DNA of 44,734 nucleotides from Nocardia salmonicida NBRC 13393 (GCF_001613085.1 NZ_BDBR01000038.1:1-44734), one strand, 5' to 3'. Shown: positions 31,937 through 39,929, numbered from the stretch's first letter. A program made the numbers and translations. The notes: generated from the letters alone by a model not told the origin.

Positions 31937-32163
31937 GGGATTTCCCCTTTCGGGGGTCGAGGGTGGAAAGAACGGAATGGCGCGGGTCGTCCGAAACCCG
32001 GTGCCGATGTTCTATGACCTAGATTACCGCTTTTGCGTCGGATGTACAGCGCGAATCGCGGAAGCCGCCGAAATCAATGCCGATATGTAGACATTCGCAT
32101 CTAACGGCTTTGTCGCCGTTGGCGCGGAGTGGCCCTGGTGGTTTGACTGTCGAGCCGGGCCGC

Positions 32164-32571
32164 TCAGTCGTCGGCGACGTCGCCGAGCTCGCTCAGCGCG
32201 GTGCGCACCCACCGGTACGGCGCGAGCACGGCGACGACGTGTTCCTCGCCCGTCGGCTCGGCACTTTTCGCCGAGGTCGACAGCCCTTCGTACTTGGTGA
32301 TCAGGATGTGTTTGCCGCTACGGGCCGCGGCGCGGTATCCGGCCAGCTGGCGCAGGATCTTCGCCGAGGTCTGGCGCTCGATGTCGTCTTCGGAGACCGC
32401 CGGCGCTTCGGGCTTGGACCGGCCATAGCGCCAGGAGGCGGCCGAGAGCAGGACGGCTTCGGGCGAGCCGCCCCGGACGGTGATGGCGAAGGCTTCCTCG
32501 TCGGCGGCGGCGGCAGCGACAGCGTCGCCCCATCCCCCGTTGCGCAGCTTCGTGGCCTCGATTCCCTTCAT
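32164..32571 (-). CDS. Hypothetical protein with Phd/YefM antitoxin-like N-terminus
   Basis: 135 residues. IEATKLRNGGWGDAVAAAAA followed by EEAFAITVRGGSPEAVLLSA recalls Phd/YefM antitoxins (short DNA-binding N-terminus, then 'x-IT-x-RG-x-P-x-AVL'). The rest (SAKILRQLAGYRAAARSGKH, VVAVLAPYRWVRTALSELG) has no toxin features, and no toxin gene is adjacent. The ATG lies 7 nt after TACAGT of the shared promoter motif, so the mRNA is probably leaderless. Function uncertain; a DNA-binding regulator of the shared motif is one possibility. Confidence 0.6.
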   Translation of the reverse strand: MKGIEATKLRNGGWGDAVAAAAADEEAFAITVRGGSPEAVLLSAASWRYGRSKPEAPAVSEDDIERQTSAKILRQLAGYRAAARSGKHILITKYEGLSTSAKSAEPTGEEHVVAVLAPYRWVRTALSELGDVADD

Positions 32572-32576
32572 GCCGA

Positions 32577-32598
32577 CAACTGTAGCAACTGTGCCAAC
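32577..32598 (-). promoter_or_regulatory. Shared promoter/operator motif, copy 1
   Basis: Minus strand reads TTGGCACAGTTGCTACAGTT, the same as the first 20 bases of copy 3 at 37688. TACAGT would be the -10 element, 7 nt before the ATG at 32571. Confidence 0.65.
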
Positions 32599-32672
32599 TA
32601 TCCCCTAGTTGATCCGGCGCGCGCACCTCCTCGCAGGTCGTGAGGCAATTTTACAGAAGGTCTCTCAAAGTA

Positions 32673-32714
32673 TTGACGGAGGTTGACACAGTTGATACAG
32701 TTAACACAGTTCAG
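32673..32714 (+). promoter_or_regulatory. Promoter with shared operator motif, copy 2
   Basis: TTGACG (32673-32678), 17-bp spacer, TACAGT (32696-32701). From 32683 the sequence is TTGACACAGTTGATACAGTT followed by AACACAGTTCAG, i.e. three ACAGTT units at 9-bp spacing. Drives the plus-strand gene at 32780. Confidence 0.7.
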
Positions 32715-32779
32715 AAAACGGGGAAGGACCCGAATTCCGGACGATTCGACACCAATCCCAAGCACCGAAAGGTCTTCTC

Positions 32780-33184
32780 ATGACTCAGCATTCGATCTCC
32801 TCGCACACCACCGACGCCACCGACTGGACCGACCTGCCCAGCAACATCGCGACGTGGATCGATCGGGTGATGCTGGCCCAGCGCGTCGTGCGCGAGACCG
32901 GTGAGGCCGACCCGGTCACCGAGTACGTGGTGCGGGCGCTGCTGGTGTCCAAGGCCGGATGGGTGATGGATCTGGCCCGCCGCAGCCCGCTGCACAGCGT
33001 CCGGGCCGCGCTGACCGATCAGGCCCAGCTCTACCGCGACGCCGCCTACGGGCTGGCCACCCGACCGGTCGCCTCCGACGGCAGCGAGCCGGTGCTGAAC
33101 AAGGCCAACAACCTGCGCTCGGCCGCCATCCGGATCGACGCCATCGTGCGAGCCCTCGATCTCGAACTCGGCTCCCGCTTCTGA
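32780..33184 (+). CDS. Hypothetical protein, first gene of plus-strand array
   Basis: 134 residues, helical: NIATWIDRVMLAQRVVRETG, EYVVRALLVSKAGWVMDLAR, ALTDQAQLYRDAAYGLATRP, SAAIRIDAIVRALDLELGSR. AAAGG lies ~11 nt before the ATG. No motif recognised. Followed by a 16-bp-stem hairpin and then the methyltransferase gene. Confidence 0.75.
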   Translation: MTQHSISSHTTDATDWTDLPSNIATWIDRVMLAQRVVRETGEADPVTEYVVRALLVSKAGWVMDLARRSPLHSVRAALTDQAQLYRDAAYGLATRPVASDGSEPVLNKANNLRSAAIRIDAIVRALDLELGSRF

Positions 33185-33200
33185 TCTGACCTGAAAACGC

Positions 33201-33239
33201 CTGGGGGACCGGGCAGTCGGTAGCTGCCCGGTCCCCCAG
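33201..33239. terminator. Hairpin with TCGGTAG loop, copy 1
   Basis: CTGGGGGACCGGGCAG, loop TCGGTAG, perfect 16-nt complementary arm. Shares core GGGCAG-TCGGTAG-CTGCCC with hairpins at 38244 and 39780. Confidence 0.75.
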
Positions 33240-33272
33240 TCCCCCACCCCTACTGAGGAATCGGAGAAACCC

Positions 33273-34949
33273 GTGCTCAAGCTCATGGACTGGTTCTGCG
33301 GAGCTGGCGGCAGCAGCCAAGGCTGCCACGTCGTTCCCGGCGTCGAGGTCGCCTGGGCGGCCAACCACTGGGAAAAGGCCATCGCCTCGCACGCCGCGAA
33401 CTTCCCCGCCACCGACCACTGGATCGGCGACATCCGCGACGAGCCGGTCGCCGGATGGCCGATGGCCGACATCTTCTGGGCCAGCCCCGAGTGCCCGCAG
33501 TGGTCTTCGGCCAACGGCAAGAAGCAGACCTACCAGCACGACCTGCAAGGCGAGCTGTTCGACATCGACCCGCGCGGCAAGGCCGCCCGCGACGAGGCCA
33601 AGCGGTCGCGGGCACTGATGGAGGAAGTCCCGATCTACCTCGAGGGCGTCATGGCCCGAGGCGGGCGCGTGATGGCCGGAGTGGTCGAGAACGTCGTCGA
33701 GGTCCGCAAGTGGGCCGCGTGGGACTACTGGATCTCCCGCATCCGCGCCCTGGGCTACAAGGTGCGCCTGATCGCCCTGAACTCGATGCACGCCCAGCCC
33801 GGCCGTACCCCGGTCTCGCCGCAGTCCCGCGACCGGCTGTATCTGGCCTACTGGCACGAATCCCTTGTCCGCGAACCAGATTGGGACAAGTGGCTACGCC
33901 CGATGGCCTACTGCACGACCTGCGAGGAATGGGTGCAGGCGGTGCAGTCCTGGAAGCGCCCCGGCGTCGACATGGGCCGCTACCGCACCCAGTACGTCTA
34001 CCGGTGCCCGCATCACAGCTGCCGCAACGCGATCGTCGAGCCGCCCGCCGCCCCGGCCGCGTCCGCGATCGACTGGTCGCTGCCAGGTACCCGGATCGGG
34101 GACCGCGAGACCCCGCTGGCGGAGAAGACCATGCAGCGCATCCGGATCGGGATGAGCCGCTACGCCACCGCGATGCCGATGATGGTGCCCGCCGGTGGCA
34201 CCTGGCGCGACGCCGCCGTCCCGGTCACCGACCCGATGGCCGCGCGCACCACCCGCGACAACGACGGCGTGCTGATCCCCCAGCCGTTCCTGGCGCTGCT
34301 GCGGTCGGGCCGCCCGCGCACCATCGGCCTGCACGAGCAGCTGGCCACGATCGTCGCCGACGGCAGCGGCCACGGCCTGGTCGTGCCCCCGCTGATCGTG
34401 CCGATGGAGGGTCGGGAGGGCAAGGAAGCCCAGTTGGCCTCGGTGCCGATGCGGACCCAGACCACCCGCGCCGAAACCGCCGTGGCGTTCCTGCCGTTCA
34501 TCGCCGAAATGCGCGGCGGCAGCTCCGATGCCCGCGTGGTCAGCGAGGCTCTGGCCACGGTCACCGCCTCGGGCAACCACCACGGCCTGGTCACCCCGTC
34601 GGAGTCGGTGCTGGTGCCCTACTACGGCACCGGCCGCCCCCGCTCGGTCACCGAGCCGATGGGCACGATCTCGACCCGCGACCGGTTCGCCCTGGTCGAG
34701 GAGATCACCCAGGAACAGATCGACAACACGCGGTTCCGGATGCTCGAGCCCCACGAGATCGGCGCGGCCATGGCCTTCGCCGGAAGCTACCGCGTGCTCG
34801 GCAACAAGCGGGAGCGAGTTCGCCAGTACGGCAACGCCGTCACCCCGCCCTGCTCGGAAGTGATCGTCTCCGCGCTGATCGAAGCGGTCACCGGCGAGGA
34901 CATCGAGCGCTGGCCCACCAGCGACCAGGTCACCCTCGCCGCCGCCTGA
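33273..34949 (+). CDS. DNA (cytosine-5) methyltransferase
   Basis: 558 residues, GTG start with GGAG upstream. Motif I DWFCGAGGSSQG (6-17) binds SAM; catalytic Cys74 is in ASPECPQWSSANG (motif IV, with P-E-C in place of P-P-C); VVENVVEVRKW (~135) is motif VI; VRQYGNAVTPPCSE (~516-529) is motif X. Between VI and X is a large variable part (target recognition). It contains CYCTTCEEW-like CTTCEEW and three ~45-residue repeats ending LATIVADGSGHGLV, LATVTASGNHHGLV and MGTISTRDRFALV, a feature of phage-type enzymes. No restriction partner is adjacent, so a solitary methyltransferase protecting or marking the element is likely. Specificity unknown. Confidence 0.93.
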   Translation: MLKLMDWFCGAGGSSQGCHVVPGVEVAWAANHWEKAIASHAANFPATDHWIGDIRDEPVAGWPMADIFWASPECPQWSSANGKKQTYQHDLQGELFDIDPRGKAARDEAKRSRALMEEVPIYLEGVMARGGRVMAGVVENVVEVRKWAAWDYWISRIRALGYKVRLIALNSMHAQPGRTPVSPQSRDRLYLAYWHESLVREPDWDKWLRPMAYCTTCEEWVQAVQSWKRPGVDMGRYRTQYVYRCPHHSCRNAIVEPPAAPAASAIDWSLPGTRIGDRETPLAEKTMQRIRIGMSRYATAMPMMVPAGGTWRDAAVPVTDPMAARTTRDNDGVLIPQPFLALLRSGRPRTIGLHEQLATIVADGSGHGLVVPPLIVPMEGREGKEAQLASVPMRTQTTRAETAVAFLPFIAEMRGGSSDARVVSEALATVTASGNHHGLVTPSESVLVPYYGTGRPRSVTEPMGTISTRDRFALVEEITQEQIDNTRFRMLEPHEIGAAMAFAGSYRVLGNKRERVRQYGNAVTPPCSEVIVSALIEAVTGEDIERWPTSDQVTLAAA

Positions 34950-34958
34950 TTCCCCACC

Positions 34959-34988
34959 GGGTGGGGTCCGGCACCCCGGACCCCACCC
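34959..34988. terminator. Hairpin after methyltransferase gene
   Basis: GGGTGGGGTCCGG, loop CACC, CCGGACCCCACCC: perfect 13-bp stem starting 10 nt after the stop. Confidence 0.75.
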
Positions 34989-35027
34989 TCCAACCCCGAA
35001 CCCATCTGCCACAGAACAGGACTGACC

Positions 35028-35498
35028 ATGAACATCACCACCGGCACCGACGAGCACAACCACCCCACCGTGACCGCCCGCAGCGCCGTGGCCGAGGGCC
35101 GCGTCCACCTGCTCCCCGACGGCTCCATCGTGCTCGACGGCGCGTTCCGCAGCCCGATGCCCAGCGCCCAGATCGGGCTGCTGGTCGCCGCGCTCGACGC
35201 CATGCGCGCTATCGCGCCGTCGGTGCGCGAACTCCCGGCCGATGCGACCTTCACCGCGCGCATCGTCACCGACGACAGCGTCGAGCCCGAGGACGCCCCG
35301 CGCCAGCTCGCCGACGTCGTGATCACCGCCGACGGCTACGACCCCACCCCCGTCGCGTCGTTCGCGCTGTCCACCAACCCGTTCGACCTCTGCGTCGGTG
35401 ACCACGTCGAGGCACTGGCCAAGCAGGGCTGGCGGCCCGACGGCGAGGGCGAGCTCGACGAGGACGAGTACCTGATCCTGCCCGTCGCCCGCATCTGA
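35028..35498 (+). CDS. Hypothetical protein
   Basis: 156 residues, acidic: GRVHLLPDGSIVLDGAFRSP, QIGLLVAALDAMRAIAPSVR, ADVVITADGYDPTPVASFAL, and an acidic end with GELDEDEYLILPVARI. Alternating strands and helices suggest a compact globular domain. No motif recognised. Short gap to the next gene with no hairpin, so cotranscribed with it. Confidence 0.72.
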   Translation: MNITTGTDEHNHPTVTARSAVAEGRVHLLPDGSIVLDGAFRSPMPSAQIGLLVAALDAMRAIAPSVRELPADATFTARIVTDDSVEPEDAPRQLADVVITADGYDPTPVASFALSTNPFDLCVGDHVEALAKQGWRPDGEGELDEDEYLILPVARI

Positions 35499-35540
35499 CC
35501 GCCACGGCCCCACACGCATTCGATCGAGAGGACGACCACG

Positions 35541-36107
35541 ATGACCACCACGCCCGCCAGCACCTACCGCGACGCGATCGACACGATCGTCGCCCAGGTG
35601 AAAGCCGAGATCGGCGTCGACATCGCGCTTCGCGTCGTGCCCGAGACCATCGGCTGCTACGCCGAGCTCCACGACTACGTCGACGCCAACAACTACGCCG
35701 ACACGATCGTCGCCCGCCTTGAGCTGACCCGCCCCTGGAGCGAGTTCATCAACGACGTCACCGACCAGGTCGACGTGTGGCTGCGCGCCGGACGCCCGGC
35801 CGACGTCACCGCCTGCCAGACCGGATCGAGCTGGCACGAGTCGACCCCGATCCACTGCGGCGAGCACGCCGAGACCCTGCCGCCGGCCACGGTCGCCGCC
35901 CGCGCTGCTGCCGCCGCCGATTTCGCGGACCTGCCCACCGTCTACGCCGACCACGCCAACCCCAACGGCAACTACCGCGTCGAGGTCCGCGCCGGGTTCT
36001 ACGGCACCCAGGAACAGGCCGAGATCTACGCCCAGCAGCTCGCCAACCGCTGCAGCGGGGAGGTCACGGCGATCTTCGACATCGACAACGACTACGAGGA
36101 GCTGTGA
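35541..36107 (+). CDS. Hypothetical protein
   Basis: 188 residues. YRDAIDTIVAQVKAEIGVDI then GCYAELHDYVDANNYADTIV, TWLRA-like WLRAGRPADVTACQTGSSWH, and a C-terminal domain NGNYRVEVRAGFYGTQEQAE ending DIDNDYEEL. The central part resembles a WDxxxxY-type defence-neutral fold only superficially; no assignment possible. Ribosome binding site GAGAGGACGACCACG. Confidence 0.7.
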   Translation: MTTTPASTYRDAIDTIVAQVKAEIGVDIALRVVPETIGCYAELHDYVDANNYADTIVARLELTRPWSEFINDVTDQVDVWLRAGRPADVTACQTGSSWHESTPIHCGEHAETLPPATVAARAAAAADFADLPTVYADHANPNGNYRVEVRAGFYGTQEQAEIYAQQLANRCSGEVTAIFDIDNDYEEL

Positions 36108-36169
36108 GCCCCGAGCCGCGCTGGCGCGCAATCGCCCACCTATTCACCTCCACCGGAAGGGCCACCACC

Positions 36170-36922
36170 ATGACCACCGATCTCTACAGCATCTGGCACA
36201 TCCAGCACCTCGATGGCGGCACCAGCGATGTCCGCGCCGTGTCCGTGGAGGCCGCCGCCGCGGCCTCGCGCGCCCGCTACCCCGAGTCCCCGATCGTCAG
36301 CATCCGGCCGCGCACCGTCGCCGACGTACTCGCAGGCCACGACGACCAATGGCGCGACCCCCGGTTCCTCGGCCCGACCTTTTCGATCGAGGGCGACTGG
36401 CTGGTACTCGAATTCACCACCGCGATCACGCCCGAAGGCGTCATCAACCCGGAGCACGTCGCGAACTTCCGCTACCTGCGCAGCCTCTGGGCCGGGCGGC
36501 CGGGAGTGAGGTTCGACGGCGGCCGGGTCTCGATGCTGATCGACGGCGCGGTCCCGGAGACCGGCGTCGACATCCTCGACAACTACATCGCCTTCGGCGG
36601 CCCGATCGACTCACCCACCTACGAGGCGGTGCTGACCGAGCTGGGCTTCACCAGCTCACGCCAGGTCCGCATCGCCTACTACAGCCACCGGCTCGGGCGC
36701 TGGCGCGTCACCGTCTGTCCCGCCACGCAGCTCGATCACCATGCTGCCCTGCGGTGCTTGCTGCCCGATCTCGGCGAGGAGCAGGACGTGATCGTCGTCG
36801 ACGCGGTCCCCGGTTTCCCGGCGGGCTGCTCGACGTGGGCGCAGTGGTGCGGCGAAGCGCTCGATATCGCCCGGGCCGAGCACCAGGGCTGCCAGCACCA
36901 GCTCTTTCGCCCCGCCTACTGA
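36170..36922 (+). CDS. Hypothetical protein
   Basis: 250 residues, ATG at 36170 preceded by GGAAGGG. MTTDLYSIWHIQHLDGGTSD is followed by a short Ala-rich helix, FSIEGDWLVLEFTTAITPEG, FRYLRSLWAGRPGVRFDGGR, VSMLIDGAVPETGVDILDN and a C-terminal CSTWAQWCGEALDIARAEHQ. Mixed alpha/beta; not an enzyme I recognise. A perfect hairpin follows 8 nt after the stop. Confidence 0.72.
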   Translation: MTTDLYSIWHIQHLDGGTSDVRAVSVEAAAAASRARYPESPIVSIRPRTVADVLAGHDDQWRDPRFLGPTFSIEGDWLVLEFTTAITPEGVINPEHVANFRYLRSLWAGRPGVRFDGGRVSMLIDGAVPETGVDILDNYIAFGGPIDSPTYEAVLTELGFTSSRQVRIAYYSHRLGRWRVTVCPATQLDHHAALRCLLPDLGEEQDVIVVDAVPGFPAGCSTWAQWCGEALDIARAEHQGCQHQLFRPAY

Positions 36923-36930
36923 CGACCGCC

Positions 36931-36956
36931 GCGCCGGGCGCACCAGCGCCCGGCGC
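36931..36956. terminator. Hairpin after 36170 gene
   Basis: GCGCCGGGCGC, loop ACCA, GCGCCCGGCGC: perfect 11-bp stem in the 60-bp gap. Confidence 0.7.
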
Positions 36957-36982
36957 CCACCCCCAACCGAAAGGGAACCATC

Positions 36983-37630
36983 ATGTTCGACGAAGCCCGC
37001 TACGAGCGCGTCCTCACCCGCATCGCCGCCGACCCCGACATCGAGATCGGCGAACTCTGCGCCAAAGTCACGCCTCAGCGCTGGTTCACCGACCACGGCG
37101 GCTGGACCGCGTGGGACGGCGACCCCTACCCGCATCTGGATGCGTGGGCCGCCGATGACCCACTGGCCGAGGCGATCTCGAATAGCAAACTGATCGCGGA
37201 GGCCGAGCGGCTGCTGCGCGCGATCACCGACCCGGCCCGCGTGCAGGACTGGGAGAGCTGGGATCCGGGCGGCTCCCCCGAGGTCGCAGCCAACGCCATG
37301 CGCGCCCTGATCCGCCATCTGCGCAACCGGCCCGCCGACTACACCGAGATCGCCGACTGGATCTACAACGACATCGACCACAACACCGAGATCAGCGAGC
37401 GCGAGGCGAAGACGATCGCCGCGGGCTGGGTCAGCGACCTGTACTGCCCGGATCTCCATGCCTGGATCGGCGGCCGCGACGTGGCCGCCGGCGCGCTCGT
37501 CGCCGAGGCCCGCGAGCTGTGGAGCGACCTCGCCACCTGCGTGATCGACTGGCCCCACGAAGGCGAGCCGGAGCCGAGCATCGCCGCCGTCGCCGCCCTC
37601 ACCGCTTTCCTCAAGGCCCGAACACTGTGA
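36983..37630 (+). CDS. Hypothetical protein
   Basis: 215 residues, AAAGGGA before the ATG. ARYERVLTRIAADPDIEIGE, LIAEAERLLRAITDPARVQD, NAMRALIRHLRNRPADYTEI, REAKTIAAGWVSDLYCPDLH: helical, Trp-rich, acidic. No motif recognised. Followed by the third copy of the shared promoter motif, so the next gene starts a new transcript. Confidence 0.72.
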   Translation: MFDEARYERVLTRIAADPDIEIGELCAKVTPQRWFTDHGGWTAWDGDPYPHLDAWAADDPLAEAISNSKLIAEAERLLRAITDPARVQDWESWDPGGSPEVAANAMRALIRHLRNRPADYTEIADWIYNDIDHNTEISEREAKTIAAGWVSDLYCPDLHAWIGGRDVAAGALVAEARELWSDLATCVIDWPHEGEPEPSIAAVAALTAFLKARTL

Positions 37631-37677
37631 TCGCCCTCGCCGTCGCCCTTCCCGGTGCAACACACCGCCGCCACGAA

Positions 37678-37720
37678 TTGCTGAAGGTTGGCACAGTTGC
37701 TACAGTTAACACAGTTCATT
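37678..37720 (+). promoter_or_regulatory. Promoter with shared operator motif, copy 3
   Basis: TTGCTG (37678-37683), 17-bp spacer, TACAGT (37701-37706). From 37688: TTGGCACAGTTGCTACAGTT then AACACAGTTCATT, the same three ACAGTT units at 9-bp spacing as copy 2. Drives 37743. Confidence 0.7.
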
Positions 37721-37742
37721 CAATCGGCTCCCAGGGGAGAAC

Positions 37743-38228
37743 ATGAACAGTCGAATCCACCACACCCACTACCGCGAACAACTCGCCTCCGCCGACGCCG
37801 CGATCGGCCAGAACTGGCCCTACGGCATCCATCTCGTCAGCGGCTGGCCCGAAGGCGAAGACCCCGAGTCCTTCCCGCCGCGCTGGCGGGCGGTCTCGCC
37901 GCTGGGCATCGATGTCTACGGCTTCGAGCTGACCCACAGCAGCGAGACGCCGCCGACGGTCGACATCTACACCCGCACCCAGTACGAAATCGCGTGCCGC
38001 GCAGCCGGAATCGTCGCACCCGCTGACGTCGCGCTGGCGGAGATGGTCGAGCCCGGCGCGGCATTCGACTGGAACGATCCGGCCACCGCCGGGCGGACCG
38101 TCGCGGCCAGGCTGGCGCGACGGCGCCTGCGCGGCATGGCCTACGAGATCCGCGCCGGAATCCGGCCCGAACCCGTCGGCATCGTCCGCGCGCTGATCCG
38201 CCGACTCCTCGACGGCAAGCGGCCCTGA
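37743..38228 (+). CDS. Hypothetical protein
   Basis: 161 residues, GGGGAG 4-5 nt before the ATG. HYREQLASADAAIGQNWPYG, PPRWRAVSPLGIDVYGFELT, then helical ARLARRRLRGMAYEIRAGIR ending in a basic tail (RALIRRLLDGKRP). Unknown function. Starts a transcript at the shared motif, ends at a 15-bp-stem hairpin. Confidence 0.7.
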   Translation: MNSRIHHTHYREQLASADAAIGQNWPYGIHLVSGWPEGEDPESFPPRWRAVSPLGIDVYGFELTHSSETPPTVDIYTRTQYEIACRAAGIVAPADVALAEMVEPGAAFDWNDPATAGRTVAARLARRRLRGMAYEIRAGIRPEPVGIVRALIRRLLDGKRP

Positions 38229-38243
38229 CCCGACTCGGCCAAC

Positions 38244-38280
38244 TCCGGTGCCGGGCAGTCGGTAGCTGCCCGGCACTGGA
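38244..38280. terminator. Hairpin with TCGGTAG loop, copy 2
   Basis: TCCGGTGCCGGGCAG, loop TCGGTAG, CTGCCCGGCACTGGA: 15-bp stem with one G-U pair. Outer arms differ from copy 1 yet still pair. Confidence 0.75.
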
Positions 38281-38312
38281 ATCTCGATCCATTAGCGAAT
38301 CAGGAGAAGCCA

Positions 38313-38747
38313 GTGCTCGCGATAATCGACCGCGCCCTCATCCGCATCGCCACCCATGAATTCGCCGCCGAATACTACGACGAATTCAGCACCAACGAAT
38401 TCGGTATCGACGACACCATTCGCCGCATCTGCGAACATCTGCCCGGACTGGTCGGTGAACACGGCCACCGCGCGATCTGCGCCGAGATCGACTACGTCCT
38501 GAGCCTGCACCCGGAGATGCTGACCGCGACGATCGCCGAACGCGCCGCCCGCCACACCATCCGGACCACCGAAGCCCGACGCCACATCCAAGCCGCCGAG
38601 AATGCCTGCACTGCCAGGCAGTTCGGCCGAGCACGCCGCTTGCTCGCCGACGCCGAGACGATCGACCCCGCGATGAACCACCAGATCCACCACCACCGAG
38701 CCCGTCTGGCGGCCGCCGAGGAAGCGGCACGGCTGATCGCCAGCTGA
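38313..38747 (+). CDS. Hypothetical helical protein
   Basis: 144 residues, GTG start with AGGAG upstream. RICEHLPGLVGEHGHRAICA; then ARRHIQAAENACTARQFGRA, RRLLADAETIDPAMNHQIHH and RARLAAAEEAARLIAS, helix pairs spaced like a short TPR. Possibly a protein-interaction module. No family assigned. Confidence 0.68.
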   Translation: MLAIIDRALIRIATHEFAAEYYDEFSTNEFGIDDTIRRICEHLPGLVGEHGHRAICAEIDYVLSLHPEMLTATIAERAARHTIRTTEARRHIQAAENACTARQFGRARRLLADAETIDPAMNHQIHHHRARLAAAEEAARLIAS

Positions 38748-38755
38748 AGCCCGCG

Positions 38756-39018
38756 ATTCCGGCACCCGGACGAGCCCGCACCGGGCAAATGAAATTGCAT
38801 TAATTCCGGGTGCCGGAATTGCGCAAAATTATGCTGTGAACTGCGGGAAAGTAATTGCGGGAGAGCCGAATTCCGGCTAAGATCAAAAGTGATCGTAAGG
38901 GGATCGGGCCGGGACTATCTACCGGCATCCGAAAGCAATCGCAGTGTCCAGTAATTCCCGCCACATGAGCGGCAATTACTGCACACCACGTCAAAAGAAT
39001 TCGTGAAAGGCCATCGCC
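38756..39018. promoter_or_regulatory. AT-richer leader with nested inverted repeats before nrdH-like gene
   Basis: ATTCCGGCACCCGG (38756-38769) pairs with CCGGGTGCCGGAAT (38806-38819); the right arm can instead fold on itself as AATTCCGG-GTG-CCGGAATT (38803-38821). These are mutually exclusive folds. The remaining ~200 bp to the ATG hold no gene and no riboswitch I recognise. Confidence 0.5.
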
Positions 39019-39327
39019 ATGACCGTCACCGTCTACACCAAGCCCCGGTGCGTGCAGTGCACCGCCACCTACAAGGCCCTGGACAAGGCCGGAATCGCCT
39101 ACACCGTGGTCGATCTCAGCGCCGATGCCGAGGCGGCCGAGTACGTGCGGACCCTGGGCTACCAGCAGGCCCCTGTCGTCGTCGCCGGTGACGACCACTG
39201 GAGCGGGTTCCGCCCCGACCGCATCACGGCTCTCGCCGCCGCCACCGTCGATCCGCTCGGGTCGGGGACCCGCGACTTCTTCGCCGTCGCCAGCGGCCTG
39301 CCCGACTATCCCACCGCGGGCATCTGA
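39019..39327 (+). CDS. nrdH: NrdH-like glutaredoxin/redoxin
   Basis: Thiol-disulfide carrier that reduces class Ib ribonucleotide reductase. TVYTKPRCVQCTATYKALDK has the CVQC redox site (Cys11, Cys14); QQAPVVVAGDDHWSGFRPDR has the cis-Pro and the SGFRPD signature of NrdH. 102 residues against the usual ~75-80; the extra C-terminal ~25 residues (SGTRDFFAVASGLPDYPTAG) are not part of the fold. NrdI, NrdE and NrdF are absent, as in phage- or plasmid-borne copies that boost dNTP supply. Preceded by a 270-bp structured leader. Confidence 0.88.
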   Translation: MTVTVYTKPRCVQCTATYKALDKAGIAYTVVDLSADAEAAEYVRTLGYQQAPVVVAGDDHWSGFRPDRITALAAATVDPLGSGTRDFFAVASGLPDYPTAGI

Positions 39328-39383
39328 TCCACACGCACCGGCCAGCCGACCCGCATCCACCGCGACTGAAGGAACACACCACC

Positions 39384-39767
39384 ATGACCACCTCCGATCC
39401 GATCGTCCTGGTCGTCGAGCACCGTGACGCCGCCGACCTCGACGCCGACGCGAACGAGCTGTTCGGCAAGAACCTCGACGACAACCAGCTGACCTACCTC
39501 GAGGCGATGGCTCTGGTGTCGGCATTCCTGCACACCAGGCTGAGGAACGCCGCCTCGACGAGATCCGTCACCCGCGACGGGACTGTGGTCGCCAGCTCCG
39601 ACGACGACGGGCTCATGGCGGCCCGAGGCGTCGCCGAGGGGCTCATCCGCGACATGGAAACCAGGGCCGACGAGGACACGGCACTGCACATCACGATCGC
39701 ACCCACCGTGTGGCAGCGGCTCACCGGCCGTCGCGGCCGGACTCTGCGCTGGCACCCCGCGTCCTGA
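39384..39767 (+). CDS. Hypothetical protein
   Basis: 127 residues, acidic N-terminal half: VVEHRDAADLDADANELFGK, LTYLEAMALVSAFLHTRLRN, GLMAARGVAEGLIRDMETRA and TALHITIAPTVWQRLTGRRG. Predominantly helical. No motif recognised. Followed by two hairpins. Confidence 0.68.
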   Translation: MTTSDPIVLVVEHRDAADLDADANELFGKNLDDNQLTYLEAMALVSAFLHTRLRNAASTRSVTRDGTVVASSDDDGLMAARGVAEGLIRDMETRADEDTALHITIAPTVWQRLTGRRGRTLRWHPAS

Positions 39768-39779
39768 ACGCGACCGGTT

Positions 39780-39802
39780 CCGGGCAGTCGGTAGCTGCCC
39801 GG
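39780..39802. terminator. Hairpin with TCGGTAG loop, copy 3
   Basis: CCGGGCAG, loop TCGGTAG, CTGCCCGG: 8-bp perfect stem, 13 nt after the stop of the 39384 gene. Core identical to copies 1 and 2. Confidence 0.7.
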
Positions 39803-39866
39803 CGCCACCAGCGTTCCCGCGACCGCCGCACCAGACCACCCGAATAGATCCACCGGCGCCCCGACT

Positions 39867-39900
39867 CCGGGCCCCCCTCCCCCGTCGAGCCGGGGCCCGG
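39867..39900. terminator. Second hairpin in the same gap
   Basis: CCGGGCCCC and GGGGCCCGG, 9-bp arms around a 16-nt C-rich loop. Confidence 0.5.
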
Positions 39901-39929
39901 TGGATCACCCTCCACAGACAGGACAACCG

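Noticed and set aside
32164..32571. Type II toxin-antitoxin module
   Set aside because: Only a Phd-like N-terminal pattern is visible; no toxin-like gene overlaps or adjoins it.
33894..36131. Very long minus-strand open frames opposite the plus-strand array
   Set aside because: They are antisense shadows caused by high GC at third codon positions; compositions are low-complexity and no motifs or ribosome binding sites are present.
38822..39018. Cobalamin, glycine or c-di-AMP riboswitch before the NrdH gene
   Set aside because: I could not find the conserved boxes of any of these classes; only unexplained inverted repeats remain.
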